From assembly GCF_025398035.1 (NCBI RefSeq), contig NZ_CP104558.1:1178001-1242000 (forward strand): a stretch of DNA of 64,000 bases, given 5' to 3'. Below, in pieces: positions 1 to 9,357 of this stretch. A program made the position numbers and the translations under genes. This stretch comes from Rossellomorea vietnamensis. GTDB taxonomy: Bacteria; Bacillota; Bacilli; Bacillales; Bacillaceae_B. How positions within the stretch are numbered: position 1 is the first letter of the stretch; each line of letters opens with the position of its first letter. The notes below the pieces were generated by a model. That model did not search any database, had not been told where the DNA came from, and saw nothing but the letters and a program-made list of their open reading frames with translations.

Positions 1-43
1 CTTCCAGATTTGGTCTTTCATATGTATATTCTTCAAACTTCAT
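1..43 (-). CDS. Start of an M3-family oligoendopeptidase (partial)
   Basis: Only the first 14 codons lie in the window; the gene runs off the left edge on the minus strand. An ATG at 41-43 is preceded by a strong AAGAGGAGG ribosome binding site. The visible N-terminus (MKFEEYTYERPNLE) resembles the start of Bacillus M3-family oligoendopeptidases, zinc peptidases that cut short cytoplasmic peptides. That resemblance is from memory of the family. The catalytic HExxH motif is outside the window, so the identification is tentative. Confidence 0.45.
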   Translation of the reverse strand, partial: MKFEEYTYERPNLE

Positions 44-141
44 ACTTTGTGCCTCCTCTTAAATTCATCCCGATTATAGGTATTCGACTTCATAGCCGGA
101 ATCTCCTGTTGATATAGGGATCAAATTCAATATAATCTCCC

Positions 142-175
142 AAAAATAAAAAGCCCCGTCTATAATAGACAGGGC
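142..175 (-). terminator. Rho-independent terminator after mhqR
   Basis: A hairpin (153-175) with arms GCCC and GTCTA, a TAA loop and one C/A mismatch is followed on the minus strand by a T-rich run. It lies 13 bases after the mhqR stop. Confidence 0.8.
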
Positions 176-188
176 AGATTGATGTGGC

Positions 189-638
189 CTAGTAGGACAG
201 ATCTTTAATGGATAGTCCAAGCTTTTTCAGCATTTGAATGGTTTCTTCCTTCTCGTCGGTAGACAGCGCAGACATCAATTCGTGTATCCGGTTCTCATGG
301 TTCGGGAAAATATCATCGATCAACGCTTTGCCATTTTCAGTAATCTGGGCGTAAGTCACCCGACGATCCTTGGGACAGGCAACACGTTTAAGATATCCCT
401 TTTTTTCAAGCTTATCGACAACATACGTGATGCTGCCTGAAGCTAGCAGGATCTTTCCTCCAATTTGTTGCAAAGGCTGGTCTCCCTTATGATACAAAAG
501 CTCCAACACGGCAAATTCTGTCGGGTTCAGACCATTTTCTTGAATGTTCTTATTTATCTCTTCATTTAAAGCTTTAAAAGCTCTGGAGAGGACAATGAAA
601 AGTTTCAACGACTGTTTTGTATCTTGTTTTTCGGTCAT
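189..638 (-). CDS. mhqR: MarR-family transcriptional regulator, MhqR-like
   Basis: A 149-residue winged-helix regulator of the MarR family. The segment NPTEFAVLELLYHKGDQPLQ, followed by a helix-turn-helix and the wing motif DRR (CPKDRRVTYAQ), closely matches what I recall of B. subtilis MhqR (YkvE). MhqR represses azoreductase, dioxygenase and related genes and is released by methylhydroquinone and other electrophiles. I chose the second ATG (636-638). AAAGGA lies 9 bases upstream of it, but directly abuts the first ATG (647), which is too close. In B. subtilis mhqR lies next to the mtn/spo0E/kin region, as here. Its target genes are not visible nearby, and the single-gene transcript ends at a clear terminator. 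Confidence 0.8.
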   Translation of the reverse strand: MTEKQDTKQSLKLFIVLSRAFKALNEEINKNIQENGLNPTEFAVLELLYHKGDQPLQQIGGKILLASGSITYVVDKLEKKGYLKRVACPKDRRVTYAQITENGKALIDDIFPNHENRIHELMSALSTDEKEETIQMLKKLGLSIKDLSY

Positions 639-738
639 GGCATTCATTCCTTTAAAGAATATATCTCAGTTTCAAAATATTATACAAATATATCTGCTCA
701 TTGTCAACTGTCAGAGTCTTTTTGCAGAAGGAAAAAGC

Positions 739-771
739 AAAGGACGGCCCGCTATCGGCGAACCGTCCTTT
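739..771 (-). terminator. Possible terminator hairpin between spo0E-like and mhqR genes
   Basis: A perfect 9-bp stem (AAAGGACGG/CCGTCCTTT) with a 15-base loop is followed on the minus strand by GCTTTTT. It lies about 110 bases downstream of the Spo0E-like gene, so it may end that transcript. The rest of 648-880 shows no convincing gene. Confidence 0.5.
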
Positions 772-880
772 ACCTTTGAAAAAACGACAAATTAGTTTTG
801 TTCGTATGATGTGAATGTGGAATTGTACGGAGATTCTTTCTCTCATATGTCTGAATGATGAGGGAATTCCTGGTGAGTGG

Positions 881-1126
881 TCAAGAAGCAGTGCGTTTCA
901 ATAAACTCTTAATGTATTGCCCTAATTCGCTTGATGATTCGTGCACTGGCTCTGATCCACCATTATTTGTGCACTTTTCATAGTCGTTCAACAGCTGATC
1001 CAATTGCTGGCTGCATTTGATTGTCTCCTCAGCACATAATCCTAAATTCACTCCCATTGATACCATTTCCGAGCGCTTGTGGTTGATTTTCAATAATAGC
1101 CACTTCTGTTTTAATAAACGACCCAT
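881..1126 (-). CDS. Spo0E-family aspartyl-phosphate phosphatase
   Basis: An 81-residue protein whose centre reads NLGLCAEETIKCSQQLDQLL. This fits the Spo0E family signature (GL..xTI..SQ.LD.LL), including the SQxLD motif that docks on and dephosphorylates Spo0A~P. Family members lower phosphorelay output and so delay sporulation or change biofilm decisions. The ATG is preceded by AAAGGAG at good spacing. The length is typical of the short Spo0E relatives. The tail (SSELGQYIKSLLKRT) may modulate stability, as in Spo0E itself. The family assignment is firm; which paralogue it is cannot be decided. In B. subtilis spo0E also lies between mtn genes and mhqR. Confidence 0.85.
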   Translation of the reverse strand: MGRLLKQKWLLLKINHKRSEMVSMGVNLGLCAEETIKCSQQLDQLLNDYEKCTNNGGSEPVHESSSELGQYIKSLLKRTAS

Positions 1127-1280
1127 TTCTACTAAACTCCTTTTTTATCTCCTAGTCTTTTTATAGTAAAATCATTACTTGAGCATTATCGCAAGTATTA
1201 TCAGAAAAGTAAATAGATTCGCAAAACAAGACAAAATAACTAGTATTATTGCTGAATTAGACATTTTTCGCCAAACGTGC

Positions 1281-1319
1281 AAAAAAAAGATAGACAAAAG
1301 AAGCGACTCTTTGTCTATC
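1281..1319 (-). terminator. Terminator of the mtnWXBD operon
   Basis: A perfect 10-bp stem (GATAGACAAA/TTTGTCTATC) is followed on the minus strand by eight T residues, 12 bases after the mtnD stop. Confidence 0.92.
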
Positions 1320-1330
1320 CTGATGGATGA

Positions 1331-1843
1331 TTAATAGATTGGTACCCAGCCTTCCTGGGTGACAAAAATGCGGACGGCTACCACCTGCTTATCATCGCTT
1401 AAAGTAAAATAGTGGCGGATGTTTTCAGGAACGGAAATTAAGTCACCCGGATTCAGATGCACCTCAAAGAAATCCCCGTCCTTTCCTTGAATGACGAAAA
1501 CGCCATGTCCATTCACTATAAATCGTACCTCATCATCCGTATGATGATGCTCCTGTTGGAAATTCTTTAATAGCTCTTCAAGATTTGGTGTGCTTTCGGA
1601 AAGGGAAATCACATCCCTTGCCTGATACCCCCTGCGGGCTGAGATATCTTCAATCTCCTCTTTAAAGGTGGAGAGAATGGCCTCTTTATCCTCATCGGTT
1701 AAAGCGTATCGGTCCCTTAATGATTCGTCCAGTTTATCCATGTTCCAATGTTCGTAGATAACCCCTTGGTCATTTAAATAATTTACTACCTCTTCCTGGT
1801 GCTCTATGATCTGATTTTTCCCCTGAATGTGTATCGTTGTCAT
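1331..1843 (-). CDS. mtnD: Acireductone dioxygenase MtnD
   Basis: A 170-residue cupin enzyme of methionine salvage. It oxidises acireductone with O2. The Fe form gives 2-keto-4-methylthiobutyrate and formate; the Ni form gives an off-pathway product. The metal ligands are visible as H99, H101 and E105 in EHHHTDDE, plus H144 in ENIRHYF, matching the H-x-H-x3-E-x38-H pattern of the family. It is the last gene of mtnW-X-B-D. Its ATG overlaps the mtnB stop (ATGA), suggesting translational coupling, and a strong terminator follows. Expression should be controlled by the SAM riboswitch ahead of mtnW. Confidence 0.96.
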   Translation of the reverse strand: MTTIHIQGKNQIIEHQEEVVNYLNDQGVIYEHWNMDKLDESLRDRYALTDEDKEAILSTFKEEIEDISARRGYQARDVISLSESTPNLEELLKNFQQEHHHTDDEVRFIVNGHGVFVIQGKDGDFFEVHLNPGDLISVPENIRHYFTLSDDKQVVAVRIFVTQEGWVPIY

Positions 1844-2487
1844 AATTTGACTCCTCCCTTGGAAATAGATTTTGTGGTTGTTAATGATAATAATGTAAGG
1901 TGGTACTGGAACAGAAACTCACACGCTTCCAATAGTTTCTTAGCTTCAAACCCTGTACGTCCCCAAACGGTAATTCCATGATTGCGAATAAGTACGGCCC
2001 CTTTATCTTCTTTAATGTATGGGAGGAAGGAATCCGCCAAGGTTGGAATATGCGCATGATTATGGATGATGGGAATCGAGATGGAGTCATGTTCATCCCA
2101 TTTGTCCCAGGCTTTAATCAGTTCCTGGTTTCTGAATGTGATGACACCTTCATCCCCATACAGTTCACTGATCACATTGTTGGCAACAGTATGGACATGT
2201 AAGCTGCATCCCGCTGAACTCCCATTGAATATGTGACTGTGGAGAAGGGTTTCGGCTGAGGGACGCAGTTGGGTTTCCTCCAAGGCCTCACCTTGTGCAT
2301 TCACAAGGAGGAAGTCCTCTTTCGTGTGCTTTCGCTTATCCTTTCCACTTGCCGTAACCAGGAATGATACAGGCGATGATCCCACACGTATCGCCAGATT
2401 CCCACTGGTTCCCATAAACCAGTCCCTGTCTGCCAATTCTCTTTTGATATCAGCGAGCTCTTCCCATTCGGCTTGATACGACTTCAT
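1840..2487 (-). CDS. mtnB: Methylthioribulose-1-phosphate dehydratase MtnB
   Basis: A 215-residue class II aldolase-fold enzyme that dehydrates 5-methylthioribulose-1-phosphate to the 2,3-diketo compound used by MtnW. Zinc ligands are visible as H97 and H99 (LHVHT) and H170 (IRNHG); the nearby C94 and E79 also match family positions. I chose the ATG at 2485-2487, not the upstream in-frame start. It follows AAAGGAGTGACAAT and overlaps the mtnX stop as ATGA. The protein then begins [18 protein letters not shown], like homologues. Confidence 0.95.
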   Translation of the reverse strand: MKSYQAEWEELADIKRELADRDWFMGTSGNLAIRVGSSPVSFLVTASGKDKRKHTKEDFLLVNAQGEALEETQLRPSAETLLHSHIFNGSSAGCSLHVHTVANNVISELYGDEGVITFRNQELIKAWDKWDEHDSISIPIIHNHAHIPTLADSFLPYIKEDKGAVLIRNHGITVWGRTGFEAKKLLEACEFLFQYHLTLLSLTTTKSISKGGVKL

Positions 2488-3143
2488 ATTGTCACTCCTT
2501 TTTCTATCACATTTATGCAATCGTGAAATGTTTCAAAAGGATGGTACGGGATTCCCTTTTCTTCACACGTACGTGCCAGATAGTCCCTTGCGAGTACTGT
2601 ATCGCCAAGCTTCGCCATCTCGATGTCTGTAACAGAGTCCCCTATTACAATCACCTCATGATTTTCCAGGGATAATGCCCTCAGGATGGAAGGCTTACAG
2701 CATCCACAACCTTTGTTTTCACAGTGCACGTCACATGGATACGGCCAATGAATGGTTATGGTCGAATCATTAAAGATCGCTTCGTTACAATATACAGCCT
2801 TAAAAGGCCCGAATTCTTTCAGTAACGGGTGAACAAAGAAGTCTATTCCCCCACTCACGATATACAGGGGAATCTCATTGACTTTTGTATAGTCCACGAA
2901 TTCCTTGAACCCTTCACGTATAACCGCTGTTTCCATCAAATACTGGATCATCTCGTCTTTCTGTGAAGAAGGAATGAAGGAGAACAACTTGCTTACCCCT
3001 TCTTTAATCGAGACCGACTGGTTTAAAATGTCCTCTTTTATAGGCTCCCATTCTGGTGGGGCAAAGGCTTTCATCAAAGAAATGATATTATCTGTTTCTG
3101 TGATCGTCCCATCGAAATCACAGAATATCACTGGATGACTCAT
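2484..3143 (-). CDS. mtnX: 2-hydroxy-3-keto-5-methylthiopentenyl-1-phosphate phosphatase MtnX
   Basis: A 219-residue HAD-superfamily phosphatase that makes acireductone from the MtnW product. Motif I is FCDFDGTIT (D9 nucleophile, D11 acid/base), and the C-terminal HAD motif is [11 protein letters not shown] cysteine-rich insert ([13 protein letters not shown]) is typical of MtnX. The start was taken at 3141-3143, where the ATG follows GGAGG and overlaps the mtnW stop as TAATG. The longer reading begins with an unlikely MGRGGKGV extension. Downstream, its stop overlaps the mtnB start. Confidence 0.95.
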   Translation of the reverse strand: MSHPVIFCDFDGTITETDNIISLMKAFAPPEWEPIKEDILNQSVSIKEGVSKLFSFIPSSQKDEMIQYLMETAVIREGFKEFVDYTKVNEIPLYIVSGGIDFFVHPLLKEFGPFKAVYCNEAIFNDSTITIHWPYPCDVHCENKGCGCCKPSILRALSLENHEVIVIGDSVTDIEMAKLGDTVLARDYLARTCEEKGIPYHPFETFHDCINVIEKGVTI

Positions 3144-4351
3144 TACACCTTTACCTCCCCTCCCCATAGGGACAGGGCTTTCTTCAGTTCTTCATGGGTT
3201 TCGGCTGCTTCCTGGAGTGACCTTCCGTTTAAAACAGCATCGATCGCTTGACGGAATGCCCTTCCTCCCCCACTTGCACCGTCCGGGTGACCGTGAATGC
3301 CTCCTCCGGCATTAATGACACAATCTGTCCCGAAATCTTTTACCAAAAGTGGTACAAGTGCCGGGTGTATGCCTGCTGATGGAACTGGCAAGGTTCTCTT
3401 CAAATGGTCGTCATGCTTCGTTAATTCATGGCTTATGGATAGGACGTTGCCCTTCTCTAGTGCCACACTTCCATACGGAGATGGAAATAGTGAAAAGTCA
3501 GCTCCGGCCATTCTCAATAATTTACCCAACCATAAAGAGTAGCTCACCCCATATACTGGAGATGCTGCAACAGCCCCGGCAAAGGCAGGATGAGCCATGA
3601 TCGGCAATGAAATCGCAGGGTCCTCTCTCAATTCCTGCAGAACATCGAGACCGTATGAAAATACATTGAATAAAAGAGCGTCTGCCCCAAGCTCCCTGGC
3701 TTTTCTTGCCTTGTCCCGTAACTGTGAGGTTTTCCCTGTCAGATTTACGGCATACAAGGTTCTACTACCCGTTTCTTCAAAGACGTCGTGCAACACTTTT
3801 TTTCCTAATCTCACTCTTTCAAAAAATGGAGTCAAGGAATTATCAAATAATATTTCATCATCTTTTACGACATTGACTCCGCCGAGGGCCTGAGCTCTTA
3901 ACTGATTTTCAAGGAAAGTGAGATCCCTGCCAATCACCCCTTTGAATATGCTCATTAACAGCGGTCGACCATGAACCCCTGTTAATTGCCTGATGCCCTC
4001 TATCCCAAAACGCGGACCGGGAAATGACTTTTTTAAGTCTTCTGAGAACTCCAGATCCAGTAATTTCACTTCACCATCGAGAGAAAGCTTGCCGAATACC
4101 GTTGTAAGGATAGCCGGGATATCATTGGAATAATTATGACCGGGATACCCTATCTTCACCTCACCCCATGGACCTTCCTCCTTCTCTTCCACTGAAACGA
4201 CTCTTCCCTTGTATTTTCTCAATTGTTCCTGCTCCAGCAGCGGCAGGTCCGTCCATGATCCGACCGTGAGTCCCAAAGCAATCCCTTCTGCCTTTTTCTC
4301 GAAGGAACCACTCTTTCCCTTAATTCGATATGTTGCGATCACTTCACCCAT
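3143..4351 (-). CDS. mtnW: 2,3-diketo-5-methylthiopentyl-1-phosphate enolase MtnW (RuBisCO-like protein)
   Basis: A 402-residue RuBisCO-like protein that enolises 2,3-diketo-5-methylthiopentyl-1-phosphate. The metal-site motif is [10 protein letters not shown] at about 157-166; K163 is the position that is carbamylated in RuBisCO. The Asp found in true RuBisCO four residues before the KDDE lysine is replaced here by Asn (N160). The ATG at 4349-4351 follows GGGAGGT with 7-base spacing, so the 9-residue upstream extension is rejected. It is the first gene of mtnW-X-B-D, all with overlapping junctions, and lies directly downstream of a SAM riboswitch. Confidence 0.95.
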   Translation of the reverse strand: MGEVIATYRIKGKSGSFEKKAEGIALGLTVGSWTDLPLLEQEQLRKYKGRVVSVEEKEEGPWGEVKIGYPGHNYSNDIPAILTTVFGKLSLDGEVKLLDLEFSEDLKKSFPGPRFGIEGIRQLTGVHGRPLLMSIFKGVIGRDLTFLENQLRAQALGGVNVVKDDEILFDNSLTPFFERVRLGKKVLHDVFEETGSRTLYAVNLTGKTSQLRDKARKARELGADALLFNVFSYGLDVLQELREDPAISLPIMAHPAFAGAVAASPVYGVSYSLWLGKLLRMAGADFSLFPSPYGSVALEKGNVLSISHELTKHDDHLKRTLPVPSAGIHPALVPLLVKDFGTDCVINAGGGIHGHPDGASGGGRAFRQAIDAVLNGRSLQEAAETHEELKKALSLWGGEVKV

Positions 4352-4402
4352 CCGTATTACCTCCCTATGTAAAAGCACTTTTTCCGTGTCTTGATATCAT
4401 CC

Positions 4403-4556
4403 AAACAAAAAAACCTCTTCCAGATAAGAAGAGGTTTACATTCGGCACTCTTCTTATCTGTCAGCTGTAAAGCTGCAAGAATTAGCACCGTGCTTAAATA
4501 AGTCGGTTGCCGGGCTTCATCGGGCTGGTCCCTCCGCCTGCTCTTGATAAGAATTT
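4403..4556 (-). promoter_or_regulatory. SAM-I riboswitch (S-box) controlling mtnWXBD
   Basis: On the minus strand, the conserved elements CTTATCAAGAG, GGCGGAGGGA, GAAGCCCGGCAACC and CACGGTGCTAATTC appear in order. The terminator is AAACCTCTTC/GAAGAGGTTT (4411-4437) followed by T residues. The alternative antiterminator pairs GATAAGAAGAG (4423-4433) with CTCTTCTTATC (4448-4458). High SAM should therefore stop transcription before mtnW. A TATAAT -10 box lies just upstream at 4558-4563; its -35 box is unclear. Confidence 0.96.
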
Positions 4557-4601
4557 CATTATATTAATTCAGTTGGATTATTGCACCAATTTCAACATAT
4601 G

Positions 4602-5786
4602 TCAATCCCTTTTGTGAAATAATTCTAAACTTTCTATACGGGAAATCGCCTCTTTTATCCGTTCATTTGTCGTTAAAAGACCGACCCGTACATACCCTTC
4701 TCCATATTCGCCAAATCCTACACCTGGAGCAACGGCCACTTTGACTTTTTCAAGTAAATAGGTTGAGAACTCAACAGATGTGAATCCTTCCGGCACCTTT
4801 AGCCAGGCAAAGAAAGAACCTTGAGGAGCTTTTACATCCCACCCAATTCCCTGTAGACCCGAGATCAGGAGATGTCTCCGTTCTTCATATGTGGCAACCA
4901 GTTCGGTTACGCAATCCTGGGAACTCAATAAAGCCGTAGTGGCTGCTTCTTGAACCGCTCCGAACAGGCTTACGTAAAGGTGATCCTGGAGGAGATTGAT
5001 CGCTTCAATGACACTTTTATTCCCAACGGCAAAACCGACTCTCCAGCCTGCCATATTATAGGTCTTCGATAATGTATATATCTCAATCCCGACATCCTTG
5101 GCACCATCCGTCTCAAGAAAGCTCACAGGCTTCTGTCCATCGAAACCGATCGCCCCATAAGCAAAGTCATGCACCACACAAATGTCATGCTTTGACGCAA
5201 GTTCCACAGTATCCTCGAAAAAGGATATTGTTGCGGTTGCACCCGTTGGATTATTGGGGTAGTTAAGGAACATTAATTTCGCCCTTTCCCATTCTTCACG
5301 GGAATGGACACGATAATCCGGGAGAAACCCATTTTCCTCTTTCAACGGCATCTTGATCATACTGGCTTCTGCCAATGCGACCCCCGATACATAGTCCGGA
5401 TAACCGGGATCCGGGACAAATACCCCATCCCCGGGGTTCAATAAACATTGAGGAATCTCCACTAATCCTGCTTTTCCTCCGAAGAGAACCGCTACTTCGG
5501 TTTCGGGATCTACTTCTACTCCGTATTCCCGCAAATAGAAAGCTGCAATCGCCTCTTTAAAGCTCGATAAACCGCGAAACGGAGGATATTTATGATTAGA
5601 AGAGGATTGAGCCGCTTCTGTTAATTTTTCCACAATATGTGGGGGGGTCGGCTGATCCGGATTTCCCTGCCCCAAATTAATGACATCATGCCCCTCATTC
5701 ACAACCGCATTCACAGTTCCTGCAAGGGAAGCGAAAAATTGTTCCGGTAATGATTCCAATCGTTTTGCTTTTTCAAAGTGTTTCAT
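4602..5786 (-). CDS. mtnE: Methionine-salvage aminotransferase MtnE
   Basis: A 394-residue fold-type I PLP aminotransferase that converts 2-keto-4-methylthiobutyrate to methionine, the last step of salvage. The Schiff-base lysine is K241 in TLSKTYNMAGWR; the cofactor region DFAYGAIGF and NYPNNPTG are present. The start at 5784-5786 (MKHFEKAKRL) matches the N-terminus I recall for B. subtilis MtnE. An upstream GTG (5798) would add four residues; both starts have only weak ribosome binding sites. Its stop is 46 bases before the mtnW S-box, so any read-through from mtnE would still be gated by the riboswitch. It is divergent from mtnU. Confidence 0.93.
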   Translation of the reverse strand: MKHFEKAKRLESLPEQFFASLAGTVNAVVNEGHDVINLGQGNPDQPTPPHIVEKLTEAAQSSSNHKYPPFRGLSSFKEAIAAFYLREYGVEVDPETEVAVLFGGKAGLVEIPQCLLNPGDGVFVPDPGYPDYVSGVALAEASMIKMPLKEENGFLPDYRVHSREEWERAKLMFLNYPNNPTGATATISFFEDTVELASKHDICVVHDFAYGAIGFDGQKPVSFLETDGAKDVGIEIYTLSKTYNMAGWRVGFAVGNKSVIEAINLLQDHLYVSLFGAVQEAATTALLSSQDCVTELVATYEERRHLLISGLQGIGWDVKAPQGSFFAWLKVPEGFTSVEFSTYLLEKVKVAVAPGVGFGEYGEGYVRVGLLTTNERIKEAISRIESLELFHKRD

Positions 5787-5907
5787 CCATTCACCCACTC
5801 ATTTTTTTGAAAATTAATTACTTTCAAATTCTAGTCACAAATGATATAACGGAACATAAAGAATGTAAAGGAATAAATGACAAAAAGTACATAACGAGGT
5901 GATGGTA

Positions 5908-6690
5908 ATGATTCAAAAGGTTGGTCTCGCCCAGATGGATATTATGTTTGGGAATCCTGAAGAAAACAAGTTGAAAGTGGAACAGTGGGTCAAAAAAGCA
6001 AAGGAAGAGGGATGCGGTACCGTCGTCCTTCCAGAGCTGTGGACGACAGGTTATGATCTTACACGGATAGATGAAATCGCAGATAAAGAAGCCGAAGACT
6101 CTTCCTCCTTCCTGACTTCCCTTTCAAAAAAATATTCCATTCATATCGTTGGTGGTTCTGTTGCCAATAAATCAAATGACGGGGTAAGAAATACACTTTT
6201 GGTGGCGGATGCTAATGGGGCGTTGGTGAAACGGTATTCAAAGCTTCACTTATTCAAACTAATGAATGAACATCATTATTTACTTCCTGGACAGGAAGAC
6301 GGGTCGTTCTCTCTTGATGATACGATGATGGCAGGACTCATTTGTTACGATATCCGTTTCCCTGAATGGTTCAGGAAACATGTGATGATGGGAGCGAAGA
6401 TTGTCTTTGTGGTGGCTGAATGGCCGGCTGCAAGAATAGATCACTGGCAGACCCTCTTAAGGGCACGTGCGATTGAAAATCAATGCTTTGTGATTGCATG
6501 CAACCGTGTGGGGAGTGACCCAGACAATGAATTTGGCGGCTCCTCCCTTATCATCGATCCGTGGGGGGAAATCCTTGCCAAAGGAACCCAAAGTGAACAG
6601 TTGGTCGCTGCTGAAATCAATTTGCAGGAAGTGGAAAAGGTCCGTAAACAAATTCCGATCTTTCAAGACCGGAGACCAAATTTTTATTAG
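5908..6690 (+). CDS. mtnU: Carbon-nitrogen hydrolase MtnU (omega-amidase-like)
   Basis: A 260-residue nitrilase-superfamily protein with the full Glu-Lys-Cys triad: E43 (LPELW), K112 (YSKLHLF) and C146 (GLICYDIRFPE). Homologues linked to methionine salvage are thought to hydrolyse alpha-ketoglutaramate (or the keto-acid amide), formed when glutamine is the amino donor for MtnE; that role is inference from the family. The third possible start (ATG 5908) was preferred: GAGGTG ends 6 bases before it, while the GTG at 5899 falls inside that motif. It lies between the divergent mtnE and the mtnKA riboswitch operon and has no S-box of its own. Confidence 0.88.
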   Translation: MIQKVGLAQMDIMFGNPEENKLKVEQWVKKAKEEGCGTVVLPELWTTGYDLTRIDEIADKEAEDSSSFLTSLSKKYSIHIVGGSVANKSNDGVRNTLLVADANGALVKRYSKLHLFKLMNEHHYLLPGQEDGSFSLDDTMMAGLICYDIRFPEWFRKHVMMGAKIVFVVAEWPAARIDHWQTLLRARAIENQCFVIACNRVGSDPDNEFGGSSLIIDPWGEILAKGTQSEQLVAAEINLQEVEKVRKQIPIFQDRRPNFY

Positions 6691-6707
6691 AAAATATTAA
6701 AAAACCG

Positions 6708-6737
6708 TTGACATGGAAAATACTTCAATGGTACCAT
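6708..6737 (+). promoter_or_regulatory. SigA-type promoter of the mtnKA leader
   Basis: TTGACA (6708-6713), 18 bases, then TACCAT (6732-6737). It sits about 50 bases upstream of the S-box aptamer. Confidence 0.65.
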
Positions 6738-6784
6738 TCAATTCAAATGAACATTCAGAATTTTAATTAAATAAGATATACGCA

Positions 6785-6995
6785 ACTCTTATCAAGAGCT
6801 GGCTGAGGGATTTGGCCCTATGAAGCCCAGCAACCGACCATAATACCGTTGTAAAACGGGGCGCTGTATGCGCCGGATGATCAATCCAGTAAGGCACGGT
6901 GCTAATTCCAACAGAAAGATCATCTTTCTGGGAGATAAGAGGCGAAGAAGATGACTCTTCAAGCCTCTTTCGAACATGGAAAGAGGCTTTTCTTA
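6785..6995 (+). promoter_or_regulatory. SAM-I riboswitch (S-box) controlling mtnKA
   Basis: The conserved series CTTATCAAGAG, GGCTGAGGGA, GAAGCCCAGCAACC and GCACGGTGCTAATTCC is present. The terminator is AAGCCTCTTTC/GAAAGAGGCTT (6961-6989) followed by TTTTCTTA. The P3 region is longer than in the mtnW copy, with an extra GCGCTGTATGCGC hairpin. It ends 65 bases before mtnK. Confidence 0.96.
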
Positions 6996-7059
6996 TGCCG
7001 CGGAAAAGCCTCCCTAACACCTTTTCTTTTAGAAGGGTGCACTAAAAGGAGGAACGAAA

Positions 7060-8244
7060 ATGGCAATCACTAAGCTCAATACGTATCAACCACTGACGGA
7101 ACAGTCGGCCATCTCTATGGCAGTGAATGTAGGAATCTTTGAAGACGGTTCACTTTTAACTTGTGAAGAAATCGGAGATGGAAACCTTAATCTCGTTTTT
7201 CATGTCGTTGAAAGGGATTCAGGTAAAGGAATCATCATCAAGCAAGCCCTCCCCTATGCAAAGGTTGTAGGTGAAAGCTGGCCACTTACCATCGAACGGG
7301 CAAGGATTGAAGCGGGTGCCTTAAACCTTCAGCGATCATTTGTAGGCGATCTCGTACCGGAAGTGTATCATTCTGATCCATCCCTTGCCGTCACGGTGAT
7401 GGAGGATTTAAGCAGCCTCACCATCGCACGTGCCGGCCTGATCAATGGGAATAAGTACCCCCGGTTATCAGATGACATTGGTACATTTCTTGCAAATACA
7501 CTGTATTTCACATCTGATTATGCCCTTCATCCATTTAGGAAAAAGGAGTATGTGAAGGAATTTTCCAATCCTGAGCTATGCAAAATCACAGAGGACCTGG
7601 TATTCACGGATCCTTTCTTCAACAGTGAAACAAATGAGTTTGAGGAGGAATTATCCGGGGATGTGCAGCAATTATGGGATGATTTCACTGTAAAGCTCGA
7701 GGTGGCGAAGCTTAAAAAGAGTTTCCTTACCGAAGGGGAAGCCCTGCTTCATGGAGACCTCCACACGGGCAGTATCTTTGTGGATGACCAACACACAAAA
7801 GTCATTGACCCGGAATTTGCTTTTTATGGGCCGATCGGTTTCGATATCGGTCAGTTTATTGCAAACCTTATTTTCCAAGTGATTGCGAGTCCAGGTGAAA
7901 AGGAACCCATCCTACACCATATCGAAAATACTTGGAACGTCTTCTCAGCTACGTTCTCCAAACATTGGAAGGAAAGTGGTGACGCCTATACGAAGGTGAA
8001 TGGGTACCTTGAGTATGTATTGGAGAAGAGTTTTCAGGACAGCATCGGGTTTGCAGGATGCGAGTGCATAAGAAGGACGATCGGTCTTGCACATGTGGAT
8101 GACCTCGAGAGCATCGAAGATAAAGAACAAAGATTAAAGGCCAAGCGGGCATGCCTTAACCTTGGAAAAAAGCTGATTGTAAATCGGAAACACATTCTTT
8201 CCATTGAAGAGCTTCTGACTTTAGTACGGTCATATTCTGAATAA
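7060..8244 (+). CDS. mtnK: 5-methylthioribose kinase MtnK
   Basis: A 394-residue kinase that phosphorylates 5-methylthioribose at O1 with ATP. The protein-kinase-like catalytic loop LLHGDLHTGSIF holds the catalytic D233; VIDPEFAFYG (D250) supplies the metal-binding Asp. Both are followed by GPIGFDIGQFIANL, a family hallmark. The ATG follows AAAGGAGG with ideal spacing. It is the first gene of the riboswitch-controlled mtnK-mtnA operon, with 15 bases to mtnA. Confidence 0.97.
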   Translation: MAITKLNTYQPLTEQSAISMAVNVGIFEDGSLLTCEEIGDGNLNLVFHVVERDSGKGIIIKQALPYAKVVGESWPLTIERARIEAGALNLQRSFVGDLVPEVYHSDPSLAVTVMEDLSSLTIARAGLINGNKYPRLSDDIGTFLANTLYFTSDYALHPFRKKEYVKEFSNPELCKITEDLVFTDPFFNSETNEFEEELSGDVQQLWDDFTVKLEVAKLKKSFLTEGEALLHGDLHTGSIFVDDQHTKVIDPEFAFYGPIGFDIGQFIANLIFQVIASPGEKEPILHHIENTWNVFSATFSKHWKESGDAYTKVNGYLEYVLEKSFQDSIGFAGCECIRRTIGLAHVDDLESIEDKEQRLKAKRACLNLGKKLIVNRKHILSIEELLTLVRSYSE

Positions 8245-8259
8245 TTAAAGGAGATACTC

Positions 8260-9312
8260 ATGACACATACACCGACCATTCCAACTTCACTCGAGTGGCA
8301 TGAAGATCATTTACTGATTCTTAATCAACAAAAGCTGCCGAACACTGTGGAATATTTGACGCTAACGAACATTACAGACTATTACAACGCCATCGTCTCT
8401 CTCAAAGTGAGAGGTGCACCGGCAATAGGGATCACAGCCGCCTATGGATTGGCACATGCTGCTTCCCATTATGAAACAGACAATCTAACAGAATTCACTC
8501 ACCTATTCAGGAGGGATAAAGATTACCTAGCCGATTCAAGACCGACAGCAGTCAACCTGGTCTGGGCATTGAATCGGTTGGAACAAGTTCTGGCCCATGC
8601 ACAATCCGTTAATGAAGCCAAGACCAATCTGCTTCATTCAGCCATCCAGATCCATACGGAGGATGAAGAAGTATGCAGGATGATCGGTGAATACGCATTG
8701 GATGTATTGGATGACAAGAGGAGGATCATGACCATCTGTAATGCGGGATCCATTGCCACGAGTAAATATGGAACGGCACTTGCTCCCTTTCACTTAGGCA
8801 GGGAAAGGGGAATAGGGTTTCAAGTATTCGCCTGTGAAACACGCCCCGTCCTTCAGGGCGCACGACTCACTGCCTGGGAGCTTCAGCAATCCGGTGTCGA
8901 CGTGACCCTCATTACTGACAGCATGGCCGCTCATACAATAAAGGAAAAGGGTGTGGAAGCCGTGATCGTAGGAGCCGACCGAATTTCTGCCAATGGGGAT
9001 ACCGCAAACAAAATCGGAACCTCCATGCTTGCAATCCTATGCCACCATTACCATATACCATTCTACGTGGCTGCCCCTTCTTCGACATTCGACCTCTCCT
9101 CAAGAACCGGTGATGATATCCCGATTGAAGAAAGAGGACCAGACGAAATCACGACGATGGGTGGCACTATGATCGCACCCGAACACGTCCATGTTTATAA
9201 TCCCGCTTTTGATGTGACTTCTCATGAATTGATTTCCGGCATCATCACTGAAAAGGGTGTGCTGTATCCTCATTTTCAAGAAAGCATTCAACAGACTATA
9301 AACCTGGCATAA
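8260..9312 (+). CDS. mtnA: Methylthioribose-1-phosphate isomerase MtnA
   Basis: A 350-residue member of the eIF2B-like aldose-ketose isomerase family. It converts methylthioribose-1-phosphate to methylthioribulose-1-phosphate. The catalytic pair is C160 ([10 protein letters not shown]) and D240 (VGADRI), the same numbers as I recall for the B. subtilis enzyme. RGAPAIGI near residue 51 and [10 protein letters not shown] at about 245 bind substrate phosphate and shape the site. An AAGGAGAT ribosome binding site precedes the ATG. A long hairpin follows the stop. Confidence 0.97.
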   Translation: MTHTPTIPTSLEWHEDHLLILNQQKLPNTVEYLTLTNITDYYNAIVSLKVRGAPAIGITAAYGLAHAASHYETDNLTEFTHLFRRDKDYLADSRPTAVNLVWALNRLEQVLAHAQSVNEAKTNLLHSAIQIHTEDEEVCRMIGEYALDVLDDKRRIMTICNAGSIATSKYGTALAPFHLGRERGIGFQVFACETRPVLQGARLTAWELQQSGVDVTLITDSMAAHTIKEKGVEAVIVGADRISANGDTANKIGTSMLAILCHHYHIPFYVAAPSSTFDLSSRTGDDIPIEERGPDEITTMGGTMIAPEHVHVYNPAFDVTSHELISGIITEKGVLYPHFQESIQQTINLA

Positions 9313-9319
9313 TTATGTT

Positions 9320-9357
9320 GAAAGAGAAGGATGACCATCCTTCTCTTTCCTCTTTTA
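9320..9357 (+). terminator. Terminator after mtnA
   Basis: A 14-bp stem (GAAAGAGAAGGATG/CATCCTTCTCTTTC) is followed by CTCTTTTATT on the plus strand. It lies between the convergent mtnA and the ArsR-family gene and may serve both, though the minus-strand T run is poor. Confidence 0.8.

Noticed and set aside
652..846. A 64-codon minus-strand frame between mhqR and the Spo0E-like gene
   Set aside because: No ribosome binding site, and it contains the 9-bp terminator-like hairpin; composition is not protein-like.
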